Assembly (NCBI RefSeq): GCF_028435365.1
Contig: NZ_JAGTJJ010000035.1
Span: 61,308-125,307 of the forward strand
Length of the DNA stretch: 64,000 bases
Source: Polyangium jinanense
Lineage (GTDB): Bacteria; Myxococcota; Polyangia; Polyangiales; Polyangiaceae
Direction of reading: 5' to 3'
Each line of letters starts with the position of its first letter. The stretch's first letter is position 1. A program made the position numbers and the translations under genes. Below are positions 54,433 to 64,000 of this stretch, in pieces. Under the pieces are notes generated by a model. The model made no database searches and was not told where the DNA came from. It saw nothing but the letters and a program-made list of their open reading frames with translations.

Positions 54433-56058
54433 ATGCTGGGATACGTCGCGATCGTCCTGCACGCGCACCTGCCCTGGGTGCGGCACCCGGAGCATGCGCG
54501 TCCGCTCGAAGAGCGATGGCTGCACGAGGCGCTCTGGGAGTCGTACCTGCCGCTGCTCGACATGCTCGCGCGGCTCGAAGCGGATGGGATCGCGGCGCGA
54601 ATGACGGTGTCGGTGTCGCCGACGCTCGCGGCGATGCTCGCCGATCCGCTGCTTCGAAAGCGCTTCGTCCTGCACATGGATCGGCTCGAGAAGCTCGCGG
54701 CGCAGGAAGAGCGGCGGACGAGCGGCGACGCGGCGCTGCGCCCGATCGTGGCGTTTTACCGGGCGCGGATCGAGGCGACGCGCGCGACGTGGGAGCGCAT
54801 CGGCGGCGACGTGCTCGGCGCTCTTGCAGGCCACGAGGATCGCGGCTCGATCGAGCTTTTGACGACGAGCGTGACGCACGCATATCTGCCTGCGCTCACG
54901 CGTTCGTCCGCGCGCGCGCAGGTAAAACTCGGCCTGCGCGCGTTCGAGGCCCTCGCGGGGCGAAGGCCGCGCGGACTGTGGCTGCCCGAGTGTGGGTACG
55001 ATCCAGCGCTCTTGCCGGAGCTTTCCGCGGCGGGCGTGGGGTACACGGTGCTCGACGCGCACGGCCTCGAGCTCGCCTTGCCGCGTCCTCCACGCGGCGT
55101 GCTCGCGCCGATCCTCTCGCCCGCGGGCGTCGCGTTTTTCGGCCGTGATCCGCAGGCCTCGCGAGAAGTCTGGTCACGCGAGGCGGGATATCCGGGCCAC
55201 GCGGACTATCGCGACTTCTACCGCGACATCGGCTTCGATGTGCCGGAAGCCGCGCTCGCAGGAGACATCGGCCCGGAGGGCACGCGCCTCATGACGGGCC
55301 TCAAGTACCACCGCATCACGGGCTCCGGGCCGCACAAGGACCTCTGGGATCCCGCCGCGGCCGAGGCGCGTGCGCGCGCGGACGCCGCGCATTTCGTGGC
55401 AGAGAGGGCGGCTACGCTGCGGGCCGTGCAAGGCCGAGGACCGCGGCCCGTCGTGGTCGCGCCGTACGACGCCGAGCTCTTCGGCCACTGGTGGTTCGAA
55501 GGTCCGATCTTCCTCGAACACGCGCTGCGCGCCCTGCATCACGCGGAGCTCGCAGGCGAGATCGCGCCCGTGACGCTTGGCGCTTACCTCGCGGCCGAGC
55601 CTGCACTCACGGTCGCCGAGCCCTCGGCCTCGTCGTGGGGTGAGGGGGGCTTCGGCGAGGCGTGGCTCGGGCGCGCGCTCGATCCCGACCGCACGGAGGG
55701 CATGTCGCCCGCGCACCTCGTGCGGCACGTGCGCCACGCGGAGCAGACCGTACAGGGGCTCGTGCGGGCGCGGCGCGGGGCGGACGGGCTCGCAGGGCGC
55801 GCGCTCGATCAGGCGATCCGCGAGCTCGTGCTGCTGGAAGCGAGCGACTGGGGCTTCATGATCCGGCGCGGCGAGATGGCGGCGTACGCGGCGGCACGCG
55901 TCCGCGCACACGCAAGCCGTGTGGATCGGCTCTGCCGACTCGCGGGGCGGGACTGGATCGGCGAGGGCGAGGCGCGGTGGATCGAGGCGACATGTGAGCG
56001 GACGCCGTTCCTCGCCGAGCTTGAAGGCGAGCGCTTGCGCGACGCGTTCGACGCGTGA
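54433..56058 (+). CDS. GH57 family 1,4-alpha-glucan branching enzyme
   Basis: The 541-residue protein matches glycoside hydrolase family 57 branching enzymes, which add alpha-1,6 branches to glycogen. The catalytic Glu186 lies in LWLPECGYD and Asp346 in VAPYDAELFGHWWFEG. The N-terminal LHAHLPWVRHPE and the late SSWGEGG also match. A C-terminal helical domain of about 130 residues is usual for the family. A TTG nine bases upstream is an alternative start. It lies 24 bases after hemC; the metabolic link to heme genes is not obvious. Confidence 0.9.
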   Translation: MLGYVAIVLHAHLPWVRHPEHARPLEERWLHEALWESYLPLLDMLARLEADGIAARMTVSVSPTLAAMLADPLLRKRFVLHMDRLEKLAAQEERRTSGDAALRPIVAFYRARIEATRATWERIGGDVLGALAGHEDRGSIELLTTSVTHAYLPALTRSSARAQVKLGLRAFEALAGRRPRGLWLPECGYDPALLPELSAAGVGYTVLDAHGLELALPRPPRGVLAPILSPAGVAFFGRDPQASREVWSREAGYPGHADYRDFYRDIGFDVPEAALAGDIGPEGTRLMTGLKYHRITGSGPHKDLWDPAAAEARARADAAHFVAERAATLRAVQGRGPRPVVVAPYDAELFGHWWFEGPIFLEHALRALHHAELAGEIAPVTLGAYLAAEPALTVAEPSASSWGEGGFGEAWLGRALDPDRTEGMSPAHLVRHVRHAEQTVQGLVRARRGADGLAGRALDQAIRELVLLEASDWGFMIRRGEMAAYAAARVRAHASRVDRLCRLAGRDWIGEGEARWIEATCERTPFLAELEGERLRDAFDA

Positions 56059-56099
56059 AGCGCCATCTTGGGCCTTGTCGAGCCGCCCCTGGATCACGG

Positions 56100-56693
56100 A
56101 TGCTCCTCTTCGCGATGCGCGCTCGTTCGAGTTGGCCCCGTTTTGCCTGCCTCTTGCCGTCGTGCTTCGCGGTCGCGTCGCTCGCCTGCGGCAGTGATCT
56201 TTTCCACGCGACGGACTGGGCCACGCTCTGCGACACGAATCCGACCGCGAAGGGCTGCGCCGGAGAGGGCGGTGGCGCTGCGGGATCGGGCGGCTCCGGG
56301 GGCATGGGCGGCTCTGGGGGCATGGGCGGCGCAGGCGGGATGGGCGGCGCAGGCGGGATGGGCGGCGCTGGGGGCATGGGCGGCGCTGGGGGCATGGGCG
56401 GCGCCGGCGGTGCAGGCGGCACAGGCGCAGGCGGGCCGTGCATCCCGTGCGCGAACCTCGTCGGCGCGAGCGTGGCGAAGCCGCCCGTCGATGTCGCGGT
56501 ATGCCCGAGCTCGGTCGACGTCTACGCCTTGCTCAACGAGTGCCGATGCAGCGATACGAGCGTGTGTTACCCGAGCTGCTCGCTCACCCCTGCGTGCGGC
56601 AACACCGCGACGGACGTGGCGGCGTGTGATGCGTGTGTCGAGACCTCCTGCGGCCCGTACGTCCTCTCCTGCCTCGCGCGAAAGACGCCCTGA
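56100..56693 (+). CDS. Gly-rich repeat lipoprotein with Cys-rich C-terminus
   Basis: The product has about 197 residues; the ATG at 56115 is an alternative start. The signal peptide ends in lipobox SLAC. A short conserved head (TDWATLCDTNPTAKGC) precedes a Gly/Ala/Met linker made of 18-base tandem repeats (unit GSGGMG or GAGGMG). The C-terminal 75 residues hold about ten Cys (CIPCANL, CSDTSVCYPSC, CDACVETSC). This lipoprotein layout recurs at 25687. Function is unknown, probably at the outer surface. Confidence 0.75.
   Translation: MLLFAMRARSSWPRFACLLPSCFAVASLACGSDLFHATDWATLCDTNPTAKGCAGEGGGAAGSGGSGGMGGSGGMGGAGGMGGAGGMGGAGGMGGAGGMGGAGGAGGTGAGGPCIPCANLVGASVAKPPVDVAVCPSSVDVYALLNECRCSDTSVCYPSCSLTPACGNTATDVAACDACVETSCGPYVLSCLARKTP
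56292..56399 (+). repeat. Six tandem 18-base repeats
   Basis: Units start at 56292 and every 18 bases to 56382, coding for G-S/A-G-G-M-G. Two adjacent pairs are identical, so slippage and length variation between strains are likely. Confidence 0.85.
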
Positions 56694-56739
56694 GCGGCAC
56701 GAGTTGACAGCGATCGCCGCGCGCGGAGACGATCGCATC

Positions 56740-57783
56740 ATGCTTCGCTTCGATCACCTGCTCGGGCTCGGTCTCGCTGGTTTCGTCTTCGCGGCTGCGT
56801 GCGGAGGTGGAGGCGACGGCAACGCCGCGTCGTCGTCGTCGGGAGGCGGCTCGGCGCCCGCGTGTACCACCGACGCGCAGTGCGGCGCGAGTGATCCTTG
56901 CAAGACCGCCGCGTGCGTCGCTGGAGCCTGCGTCGAGACCCAGGCGCCCGCGGGCAAACTCGTCCTCGATGGCCTCGTCCCCGGCGATTGCAAACGCAAG
57001 CAGTGCACGGCCGAGGGCACGATCGAGGAGGTCGTCGACGACACGGACAAACCGGACGACTACAACCCCTGCACGCTCGACACGTGCACCGGGGGCATGC
57101 CGAGCCATGCGACGGATCCCGCGATGGAGGGCGCGCCGTGTGGCACGAACAACCAGATCGTCTGTTCCGCCGGTCTGTGCGTCGGCTGCAACAACGAGGA
57201 GCAATGCCCGCAGGGCGGCGTCTGTCACAAGGTCGTCTGCAACCCCATGGGCGCGACGAATGCGTGTGGCCTCGAGATCGACGTCGGCAAGCAGGTCTCG
57301 AACGCTGACCCCGGGGACTGCCTGCGCGCCGTTTGCGACATGAACGGCCTCATCGTCCCGGCGCCCGCGCCGCTGGACGTGCCCTTGCCCGACGCCAACG
57401 AGTGCGACGTCGAGTCGTGCGGCGAGAACGGCGCCGTCGTCCACACGCCGCAACCCGACGGCACCACGTGCGGCGGATCCACGACGTGCAAGCCGAGCTC
57501 GTGCTCCACGGGCGCGTGCGTGCAGATGCCGTTGCCGGGCACTGACGTCGTCACGGAGACGCAGGTGCCTGGCGATTGCCGCACCACCGTGTGCGACGGC
57601 ATGGGCGGCACGCTGGATCAGCCCGACGACATGGACGTGCCGCCCGATCCGACCGCGACCGACTGCACGGGCCCCGTGTGTTCGGGTGGCACGCCGTCGA
57701 CGTCCCCCAAACCGCAGGGCACCGCGTGCATGACCGCGGGCGCCACGATCGGCATGTGTGATGCGAGCGGCAACTGCATCTGA
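56740..57783 (+). CDS. Cys-rich lipoprotein
   Basis: The 347-residue protein has a signal peptide with lipobox AAAC followed by a Gly/Ser linker. The body contains about 34 Cys in repeated patterns: CTTDAQCGASDPCKTAAC, CLRAVCDMNG, CDVESCGENGAVVHTPQPDG and CRTTVCDGMGG, separated by Pro/Asp-rich loops. This looks like a stack of small disulfide-bonded modules of about 45 residues with the pattern PGDC..x..C. Such proteins are common in Polyangiales. No enzyme motif is seen. Confidence 0.75.
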   Translation: MLRFDHLLGLGLAGFVFAAACGGGGDGNAASSSSGGGSAPACTTDAQCGASDPCKTAACVAGACVETQAPAGKLVLDGLVPGDCKRKQCTAEGTIEEVVDDTDKPDDYNPCTLDTCTGGMPSHATDPAMEGAPCGTNNQIVCSAGLCVGCNNEEQCPQGGVCHKVVCNPMGATNACGLEIDVGKQVSNADPGDCLRAVCDMNGLIVPAPAPLDVPLPDANECDVESCGENGAVVHTPQPDGTTCGGSTTCKPSSCSTGACVQMPLPGTDVVTETQVPGDCRTTVCDGMGGTLDQPDDMDVPPDPTATDCTGPVCSGGTPSTSPKPQGTACMTAGATIGMCDASGNCI

Positions 57784-57800
57784 CGTCGCGGGCGCGACGT
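57783..57800. terminator. Bidirectional hairpin between convergent genes
   Basis: Eight-base arms ACGTCGCG and CGCGACGT with a two-base GG loop lie between two convergent stops, overlapping the last base of the Cys-rich gene. No U-tract is present. Confidence 0.45.
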
Positions 57801-57802
57801 GA

Positions 57803-58657
57803 TCAGAACGTGACGCGAAGGCCCGCGGACGTCGGGCCCACGAGCAGGCGCAGGCTCGTCTGCGGCGCGGCCGGCGTGGTCGTGGAGGGCGTGGTCTCGT
57901 CGCTCTTCACGGGCACGCGCTTGCTGCCGATCACCCACAGCGGCACGCCCACGCCGAGCGCCACGACGCCGGTGATCAGGATGGCGTAGCCCACGGCTTG
58001 TTGCGTCTCGTCGGCGCGCGTCTCGCAGATCGTGGGGCCGAAATCCGAGTCGCAGTAGATCGGGATCTGGTTTGCCGCGGTGCTCGCGATCGCCGATCCG
58101 GCGAGCACGCCGACGATGCCCGCGGTCGTGGCCAGGATGCCGCCGACCATCATCGGCGTGCTCTTGCGCTCGTAACGCGGAGGCGGCGGCTGCGGCTCGC
58201 CGTAGTACGGGCCGTAGTACGGATATCCGTACGGATACCCTTGCTGCGGCGGGCCGTATCCAGGCGGAGGCGGTCCGTACTCGCCACCTTGCGGCGGGAT
58301 GTATCCGGGCGGAGGCGAGCCATACCCTTGCGGATAGCCGTATCCCGCGGGCGGAGGCGGCGCAGGCGGAGGCGCAGCTGCGCCCGTACCACTCGGCGGC
58401 GGCGCGCCAGGAGCGGCGCCGGCGGGCGCGCTCGGCGCGGGCGGAGGTGCGGCGGGCGGAGGCGCGGCGGGCTGCTGCGCGGGGGCCTGTGCGCTGCTCG
58501 GCGGAGGCGGTCCCGGCGGTACGTTCGCGTGCGCAGCGGGGCCCACCGCAAGCACGGAGAGACCCAGCGCGGAGGCGGCGACGCACGCGAGGGAAACGCG
58601 CGTTCGGCGAGCGGGAGGCGTCGCGCGAAAAAGCTCCGGATCCGGCAACGTGGGCAT
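57803..58657 (-). CDS. Pro/Tyr-rich exported protein with two membrane segments
   Basis: The 284-residue protein starts behind AAAGGACAGTCTTCG. A signal sequence (SLACVAASALGLSVLAVGPA) leads into about 110 residues of Pro/Ala/Gly/Tyr repeats (PPPGYGPPQQGYPYGYPYYG). Two hydrophobic segments follow (MMVGGILATTAGIVGVLAGS and YAILITGVVALGVGVPLWVI) with a short Cys-containing loop between. The layout is common in myxobacterial envelope proteins; function is unknown. Confidence 0.7.
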   Translation of the reverse strand: MPTLPDPELFRATPPARRTRVSLACVAASALGLSVLAVGPAAHANVPPGPPPPSSAQAPAQQPAAPPPAAPPPAPSAPAGAAPGAPPPSGTGAAAPPPAPPPPAGYGYPQGYGSPPPGYIPPQGGEYGPPPPGYGPPQQGYPYGYPYYGPYYGEPQPPPPRYERKSTPMMVGGILATTAGIVGVLAGSAIASTAANQIPIYCDSDFGPTICETRADETQQAVGYAILITGVVALGVGVPLWVIGSKRVPVKSDETTPSTTTPAAPQTSLRLLVGPTSAGLRVTF

Positions 58658-58789
58658 CGAAGACTGTCCTTTCGAAAGGAAGGGGCTCGTGGGCGAGGGG
58701 AATCGAGGCCCCGCGGCTGTGCTCGCTTTACGATAACGAAAAACGAGATGCACGTGGCGCGTCAAGCGTGCTCGCGCGGGCGGCCGTGA

Positions 58790-59605
58790 TCACTCGTAGG
58801 CATCCTCGGCGGGGCGGCTCTGCGCCTTCGGCGCAGCGGCCTTGCTCGTCCCGCTCTTCGGCGCGGCTTTCGGCTTGTCCGCGGGGGCCGCGGCCGGCTT
58901 CGATGCGGTCTCCTTCGTGGCGGGCGCCTCCTTCGTGGCGGGCGCCTCTTCCACCGTCACCGTGGCGCTCGCCTTCGTCGGCACCTCGTCCGCGGGCTTC
59001 GGCGCTTCCATCGGCGCGGCCTGGATCGGAGGCAGCGGCAGCGACGCGGGCCTCGTCTCGGGCGGGGCCTCGGGCTTCGGCGCGGGCTTCTTTTCCTGCG
59101 TGTTCGTGGTGGGTTTGTCCGGCTGAACCGTCGGAGACGAACCGCCTCGCCCGAGGTAGACGAACACGAACGCGATGGCCACGAGGCCGAGCAGCACGAG
59201 CACCGCGTGCTCCTTCTTCGGCCCCTTCTTCGCGGGCTCGATCGCCTTGCTCGTGCTCTCCTCGCGCTCCTTCGCTGGCGTTGCCTCGGCCGCTCGTGCG
59301 CTTGCCTTCGTGGGCTTCTTCTCGGCCTTGCTCTCCGTCTTTTTCGTCTCGGGCGCAGGGCTCTTGCTCGTGTCGCCCGAGGTGTTCTTCGGGGCGGTCT
59401 TCGTCGGCTGGCGCGTCGCTGCGGGCGCGGCTACGCTCGATGCGCTTGGGGACTCCGTGGGTTTCGTCCCGCTCGGGGCGGCCGGCGAGGGCTTCGCCGG
59501 GCTGGCCGTCGGGGCGGGCTTCGGGACCGAAGTGGAGACGGACTGGGAACGTGCAGAGCGCGCTCGGGTCTCCTTGCGCTGGGCACGAGAAAGCTTTTTG
59601 CTCAC
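58790..59605 (-). CDS. Lys/Ala/Pro-rich single-pass membrane protein
   Basis: The 271-residue protein is low-complexity throughout. Residues 1-130 are basic (Lys, Ala, Ser, Pro), a single transmembrane segment follows (AVLVLLGLVAIAFVFVYLG), and the remaining 115 residues are Pro/Ala/Lys/Glu-rich with repeats such as EAPATKEAPATKETA. A TonB-like spanning role is possible, but no conserved domain is present. It is divergent from rpsL across 154 bases. Confidence 0.6.
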   Translation of the reverse strand: MSKKLSRAQRKETRARSARSQSVSTSVPKPAPTASPAKPSPAAPSGTKPTESPSASSVAAPAATRQPTKTAPKNTSGDTSKSPAPETKKTESKAEKKPTKASARAAEATPAKEREESTSKAIEPAKKGPKKEHAVLVLLGLVAIAFVFVYLGRGGSSPTVQPDKPTTNTQEKKPAPKPEAPPETRPASLPLPPIQAAPMEAPKPADEVPTKASATVTVEEAPATKEAPATKETASKPAAAPADKPKAAPKSGTSKAAAPKAQSRPAEDAYE

Positions 59606-59698
59606 GATCCGACGCTAACCGAAGCGGGTTCGATCAGGCAAAACCTCGGATCCAGGGCAAGAAAAGCAACCTGGTCCGCAAGTCCGTTCTCGGACGGC

Positions 59699-59726
59699 TT
59701 GACATGGCCCCTTCGCCGAGTATCCT
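59699..59726 (+). promoter_or_regulatory. Sigma70-type promoter of the str operon
   Basis: A perfect TTGACA -35 box at 59699-59704 is followed after 16 bases by TATCCT at 59721-59726 (four of six -10 positions). Transcription would start near 59733, leaving about 27 bases before the rpsL ATG. Confidence 0.65.
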
Positions 59727-59759
59727 CCGCGTCCCCCGATTCCGGGTAGACGAACCACC

Positions 59760-60158
59760 ATGCCGACCATCAGCCAGCTCATCCGAAACGGCCGCGAAGC
59801 CGCTCGTTACAAGACGGCCTCTCCGGCGCTCAAGTCCTGCCCGCAGCGGCGTGGCGTGTGCGTCCGCGTGTACACCACGACGCCGAAGAAGCCGAACTCG
59901 GCCCTCCGCAAGGTGTGTCGCGTGCGCCTCACGAACCAGATGGAGGTCACGAGCTACATCCCGGGCGAGGGGCACAACCTGCAGGAGCACTCGGTCGTGC
60001 TCATCCGCGGGGGGCGCGTGAAGGATCTGCCGGGCGTTCGTTACCACGTCGTGCGTGGCACCCTCGACGCCTCGGGCGCCGCGGGGCCGAGCTCGACCAA
60101 CAAGGCGACCCGCAACCGCAAGCGCTCGAAGTACGGCGTGAAGCGTCCGAAGAGCTGA
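59760..60158 (+). CDS. rpsL: Ribosomal protein S12
   Basis: The 132-residue protein is a full-length S12 of the decoding centre. The [12 protein letters not shown] start, [20 protein letters not shown] and [12 protein letters not shown] blocks are typical. The streptomycin-associated Lys in [13 protein letters not shown] is present, so the sequence gives no sign of a resistance change. First gene of the str operon. Confidence 0.98.
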   Translation: MPTISQLIRNGREAARYKTASPALKSCPQRRGVCVRVYTTTPKKPNSALRKVCRVRLTNQMEVTSYIPGEGHNLQEHSVVLIRGGRVKDLPGVRYHVVRGTLDASGAAGPSSTNKATRNRKRSKYGVKRPKS

Positions 60159-60210
60159 GCGCTGCTCGCTCTCGAGAGCCCCCGATCACAGTCCGCCAGA
60201 AGGAAGCACC

Positions 60211-60681
60211 ATGCCTCGTCGACGTGAAGTTCCGAAGCGCAGAATCATTCCGGACCCGAAGTTCAAGGACAAGCTCGTCGCCAAGTTCACGAACTCGCTC
60301 ATGTTGAGCGGGAAGAAGGCGACGGCGGAGAGCATCCTCTACGGAGCGTTCGACGTCATCCGCGACCGCTTCAAGGAGGAGCCCATCGAGGTCTTCCGGA
60401 AGGCGCTCGACAACGTCAAGCCGAAGCTCGAGGTGAAGAGCCGGCGTGTCGGCGGCGCGACGTATCAGGTCCCGGTCGAGGTTCGGCCGGAGCGTCGCGT
60501 GGCGCTGGCGATGCGGTGGCTCGTGACCTATTCGCGTTCGCGTGGCGAGAAGACGATGCGCGAGCGCCTCGCGGCGGAGCTCATCGACGCGGCGCAGAAC
60601 CGCGGCAACGCCGTGAAGAAGAAGGACGACACGCACAAGATGGCGGAGGCGAACAAGGCCTTCGCGCACTACCGCTGGTGA
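60211..60681 (+). CDS. rpsG: Ribosomal protein S7
   Basis: The 156-residue S7 starts behind AGAAGGAAGCACC, 52 bases after rpsL. The [18 protein letters not shown] start, the [20 protein letters not shown] block and the C-terminal [15 protein letters not shown] are all standard for this primary 16S rRNA binder of the 30S head. Confidence 0.98.
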   Translation: MPRRREVPKRRIIPDPKFKDKLVAKFTNSLMLSGKKATAESILYGAFDVIRDRFKEEPIEVFRKALDNVKPKLEVKSRRVGGATYQVPVEVRPERRVALAMRWLVTYSRSRGEKTMRERLAAELIDAAQNRGNAVKKKDDTHKMAEANKAFAHYRW

Positions 60682-60795
60682 TCGCCAGCACGTAGAGCGG
60701 TCGGACACGGCAGGAGATACGTCGAGCGAGATGGCGAAGGCGACATAAGGATCGGGTTACGTGCTCGAACATGGCGGCGCGAGGCGCGCCGCCAA

Positions 60796-60878
60796 CGAAC
60801 GTACCCCGACACCCTCTCCAGGTTCTCGAAGCGCGCCAAACGGAGGCGGGCAGGGCTGGAGAGGGTGTCGTGCGTTCG
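60796..60878 (+). promoter_or_regulatory. Long stem-loop in the rpsG-fusA spacer
   Basis: A perfect 15-base stem (60807-60821 with 60856-60870) encloses a 34-base loop. An outer 6-base stem CGAACG/CGTTCG is separated by a small asymmetric bulge. It sits mid-way in the 304-base spacer 60682-60985, which has no other gene. It could be an attenuator, a processing site or a protein-binding leader for fusA-tuf. Confidence 0.6.
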
Positions 60879-60985
60879 GGGTTCGAAGCGACGAACGGCG
60901 CGAGCGACGACGGCGCAGACGAAACGAGCAACCGAGACCGACGCCTCAGACATCAGCAGAGACAAACCGACCGCAGGAGGAAGCA

Positions 60986-63100
60986 GTGGCCCGCGAATAC
61001 AGCCTGGAGCGCACGAGAAACATCGGGATCATGGCCCACATCGATGCGGGCAAGACCACGGTGACCGAGCGCATCCTCTATTACACGGGCGTCAACTACA
61101 AGCTGGGCGAGGTCCACGAGGGCGCTGCGACCATGGACTGGATGGTCCAGGAGCAGGAGCGCGGGATCACGATCACGGCTGCGGCGACGAACTGCTTCTG
61201 GGAGCCGAAGGAAGGTCCGTTCGCGGGGATCCGGAACCGCATCAACATCATCGACACGCCTGGCCACGTGGACTTCACGATCGAGGTCGAGCGCAGCTTG
61301 CGCGTGCTCGACGGCGCGGTCGCGGTGTTCGACGGCGGCAACGGCGTCGAGCCGCAGAGCGAGACGGTCTGGCGTCAGGCGGACAAGTACCATGTCCCGC
61401 GGATCGCGTTCATCAACAAGATGGACAAGATCGGCGCGGACTTCGACATGTGCGTCGACTCGATGAAGGAGCGGCTCGGCACGAACGCGGTGGCGGTGCA
61501 CTACCCGCTCGGCGCGGAGGACAAGTTCCGCGGCGTCATCGACATCGTGCGGATGCGCGCGGCGGTTTTCGACGACGAGACGAAGGGCGCCGAGTACAAG
61601 TGGGAAGCGATCCCCGCGGATCTCGAGAAGAAGTGCAAGGAGCTCCGCGAGCGCCTCATCGAGGCGTGCGCGGACGCGAGCGACGCGGTGATGGAGAAGT
61701 TCGTCGCCGGCGACATCGCCTCGATCACCGAGGACGAGATCTACGCGGCGATCCGCGCGGGCACCTTGAGCTTCAAGCTCGTGCCGGTGCTCTGCGGCTC
61801 GGCGTTCAAGAACAAGGGCATCCAGCTCTTGCTCGACGCGGTGATCCAGCTCCTGCCGTCGCCGCTCGACATCCCGCCGGTGCAGGGCACGGATCCGGAC
61901 AAGAAGGACAAGGTGGTGACGCGCAAGGCGGCGGACAACGAGCCGTTCGCCGCGCTCGCGTTCAAGGTGATGAACGATCCCTTCGGCCACCTCACGTACT
62001 TCCGGGTCTACTCGGGCACGGTCGAGAGCGGGTCGAGCGTCCTCAACTCGACGCGCGGCAAGCGCGAGCGTTTCGGGCGCATCCTGCGCATGCACGCGAA
62101 CAAGCGTGAAGAGGTCAAGACCTGCTACGCCGGCAACATCTACGCGGCGGTTGGTCTACGCGACACGCGCACGGGCGATACGCTCTGCGAGGAGAAGCAC
62201 CCGGTCGTCCTCGAGCGGATGGAGTTCCCGGACCCGGTCATCTCCATCGCGATCGAGCCGAAGACCAAGGCGGATCTCGATAAGCTCGGCGTGTCGCTCC
62301 AGAAGCTCATGTTCGAGGACCCGTCTTTCCGGACGTACACGAACGAGGAGACGGGGCAGACGATCATCGCCGGCATGGGCGAGCTGCACCTCGAGATCAT
62401 CGTCGACCGCTTGAAGCGTGAGTTCAAGGTCGACGCGAACGTCGGCAAGCCCGAAGTCGCTTATCGCGAGACGGTGACGCACAAGGTCACCAACGTCGAA
62501 GGCCGGTTCGTCCGGCAGACCGGTGGGCACGGTCAATATGGTCACGTCGAGATCGATCTCGGCCCTGCGCCACGCGGCGCAGGGTTCGTCTTCGTCAACG
62601 ACATCACTGGCGGCATCATCCCCAAGGAGTTCATCCCCTCCGTGGAGAAGGGGATTCGAGACGCGCTCGGGCGCGGGGTGCTCGCTGGTTATCCGGTGGT
62701 GGACGTCGAGGTGCGGCTGCACTTCGGCAGCTACCACGAGGTCGACTCATCGGGCCCCGCCTTCGAGGTGGCAGGCTCGATTGCGTTCCAGGAGGCAGCC
62801 AAGCGCGCGGGCCTCGTGCTCCTGGAGCCGGTCATGTCGGTCGAGGTGGTTTGCCCGGAGCAATACCTCGGCGACGTCATCGGCGACCTGAACAGCCGTC
62901 GCGGGCGGATTCTCGACATGGGGCAGCGGGGAAATGCGCGCGTCGTGCGCGCGGAGGTTCCGCTCGCCTCGATGTTCGGCTACGCGACGGACGTGCGTTC
63001 AAAGACGCAGGGCCGCGCGACGCACACGATGCAGATTTCGAATTACGCACCAGTCCCGGTCGCGATCCAGGAAGAGATCGTCGCCAAGCAGCGAGGTTAG
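60986..63100 (+). CDS. fusA: Translation elongation factor G
   Basis: The 704-residue GTPase drives ribosomal translocation. It starts at a GTG directly after AGGAGGAAGCA. The G motifs are standard: AHIDAGKTT, the RGITI switch I block in [20 protein letters not shown] and NKMDKIGAD. Domains II-V follow in full length, ending [18 protein letters not shown]. It lies four bases before tuf. Confidence 0.98.
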   Translation: MAREYSLERTRNIGIMAHIDAGKTTVTERILYYTGVNYKLGEVHEGAATMDWMVQEQERGITITAAATNCFWEPKEGPFAGIRNRINIIDTPGHVDFTIEVERSLRVLDGAVAVFDGGNGVEPQSETVWRQADKYHVPRIAFINKMDKIGADFDMCVDSMKERLGTNAVAVHYPLGAEDKFRGVIDIVRMRAAVFDDETKGAEYKWEAIPADLEKKCKELRERLIEACADASDAVMEKFVAGDIASITEDEIYAAIRAGTLSFKLVPVLCGSAFKNKGIQLLLDAVIQLLPSPLDIPPVQGTDPDKKDKVVTRKAADNEPFAALAFKVMNDPFGHLTYFRVYSGTVESGSSVLNSTRGKRERFGRILRMHANKREEVKTCYAGNIYAAVGLRDTRTGDTLCEEKHPVVLERMEFPDPVISIAIEPKTKADLDKLGVSLQKLMFEDPSFRTYTNEETGQTIIAGMGELHLEIIVDRLKREFKVDANVGKPEVAYRETVTHKVTNVEGRFVRQTGGHGQYGHVEIDLGPAPRGAGFVFVNDITGGIIPKEFIPSVEKGIRDALGRGVLAGYPVVDVEVRLHFGSYHEVDSSGPAFEVAGSIAFQEAAKRAGLVLLEPVMSVEVVCPEQYLGDVIGDLNSRRGRILDMGQRGNARVVRAEVPLASMFGYATDVRSKTQGRATHTMQISNYAPVPVAIQEEIVAKQRG

Positions 63101-63103
63101 GCA

Positions 63104-64000
<897 letters not shown>

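Overview
The window comes from a very GC-rich genome with extreme third-position GC, long intergenic-poor stretches and many secreted proteins of myxobacterial style: MopE-type Cys/Asp repeats with type-3 thrombospondin-like calcium repeats, Gly-rich lipoproteins, a FHA-sigma54 activator, CHAT and HEAT proteins, and C-terminal Cys/transmembrane/Arg tails resembling MYXO-CTERM sorting signals. The str operon (rpsL-rpsG-fusA-tuf) ends the window and its EF-Tu has an atypical switch I that I associate with the Sorangium/Polyangium lineage. My best guess is Myxococcota, order Polyangiales. This is inference from gene style, not a phylogeny.

Layout. 0-10.3 kb: end of an L,D-transpeptidase, a beta-propeller lipoprotein, a convergent VIT/VWA lipoprotein, a PARG-like macrodomain protein and a MopE-like surface protein. 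10.3-15.8 kb: a Hen1-Pnkp RNA-repair operon, followed by a peptidoglycan-binding protein with a calpain-like Cys-His-Asn triad. 15.9-20.6 kb: a FHA-sigma54 enhancer-binding protein, a GAF-LuxR regulator, and an opposing two-gene operon coding for a heme-oxygenase-like diiron enzyme and a LuxI-like acyltransferase. That operon has a good -24/-12 sigma54 promoter with paired direct repeats upstream. I consider this the most likely undescribed system in the window, namely a small-molecule signal or lipid made under sigma54 control.

20.6-30.1 kb: an M23 peptidase coupled to a B12-binding radical SAM enzyme, a LytS/LytTR two-component pair, a LysR regulator divergent from a lipoprotein/ferritin-like pair, a DUF4241 protein and a diheme cytochrome c peroxidase. 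30.1-33.5 kb is an accessory patch: a coiled-coil protein, a 0.6 kb repeat-rich spacer, and a 2 kb block bounded by identical 61-bp direct repeats that carries a frameshifted gene, a small hypothetical gene, a 22-codon ORF with an ideal ribosome binding site and a DUF1835-like gene. 33.5-37.4 kb: a PAS/GAF histidine kinase translationally coupled to an orphan NMT1-type substrate-binding lipoprotein, followed by a mosaic of seven hairpins (REP/BIME-like). 37.4-49.6 kb: an esterase, a TPR-CHAT surface protein, an ABC transporter operon, a HEAT protein, an AAA ATPase with a decayed nuclease tail, a hydrolase lacking its nucleophile, and an XRE regulator.

49.8-64 kb is more core-like: pssA, a small conserved hypothetical, hemX-like/hemA/hemC, a GH57 branching enzyme, two Cys-rich lipoproteins, two low-complexity envelope proteins and the str operon with a recognisable rpsL promoter and a long stem-loop between rpsG and fusA. 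I saw no rRNA, tRNA, CRISPR array, transposase or integrase.
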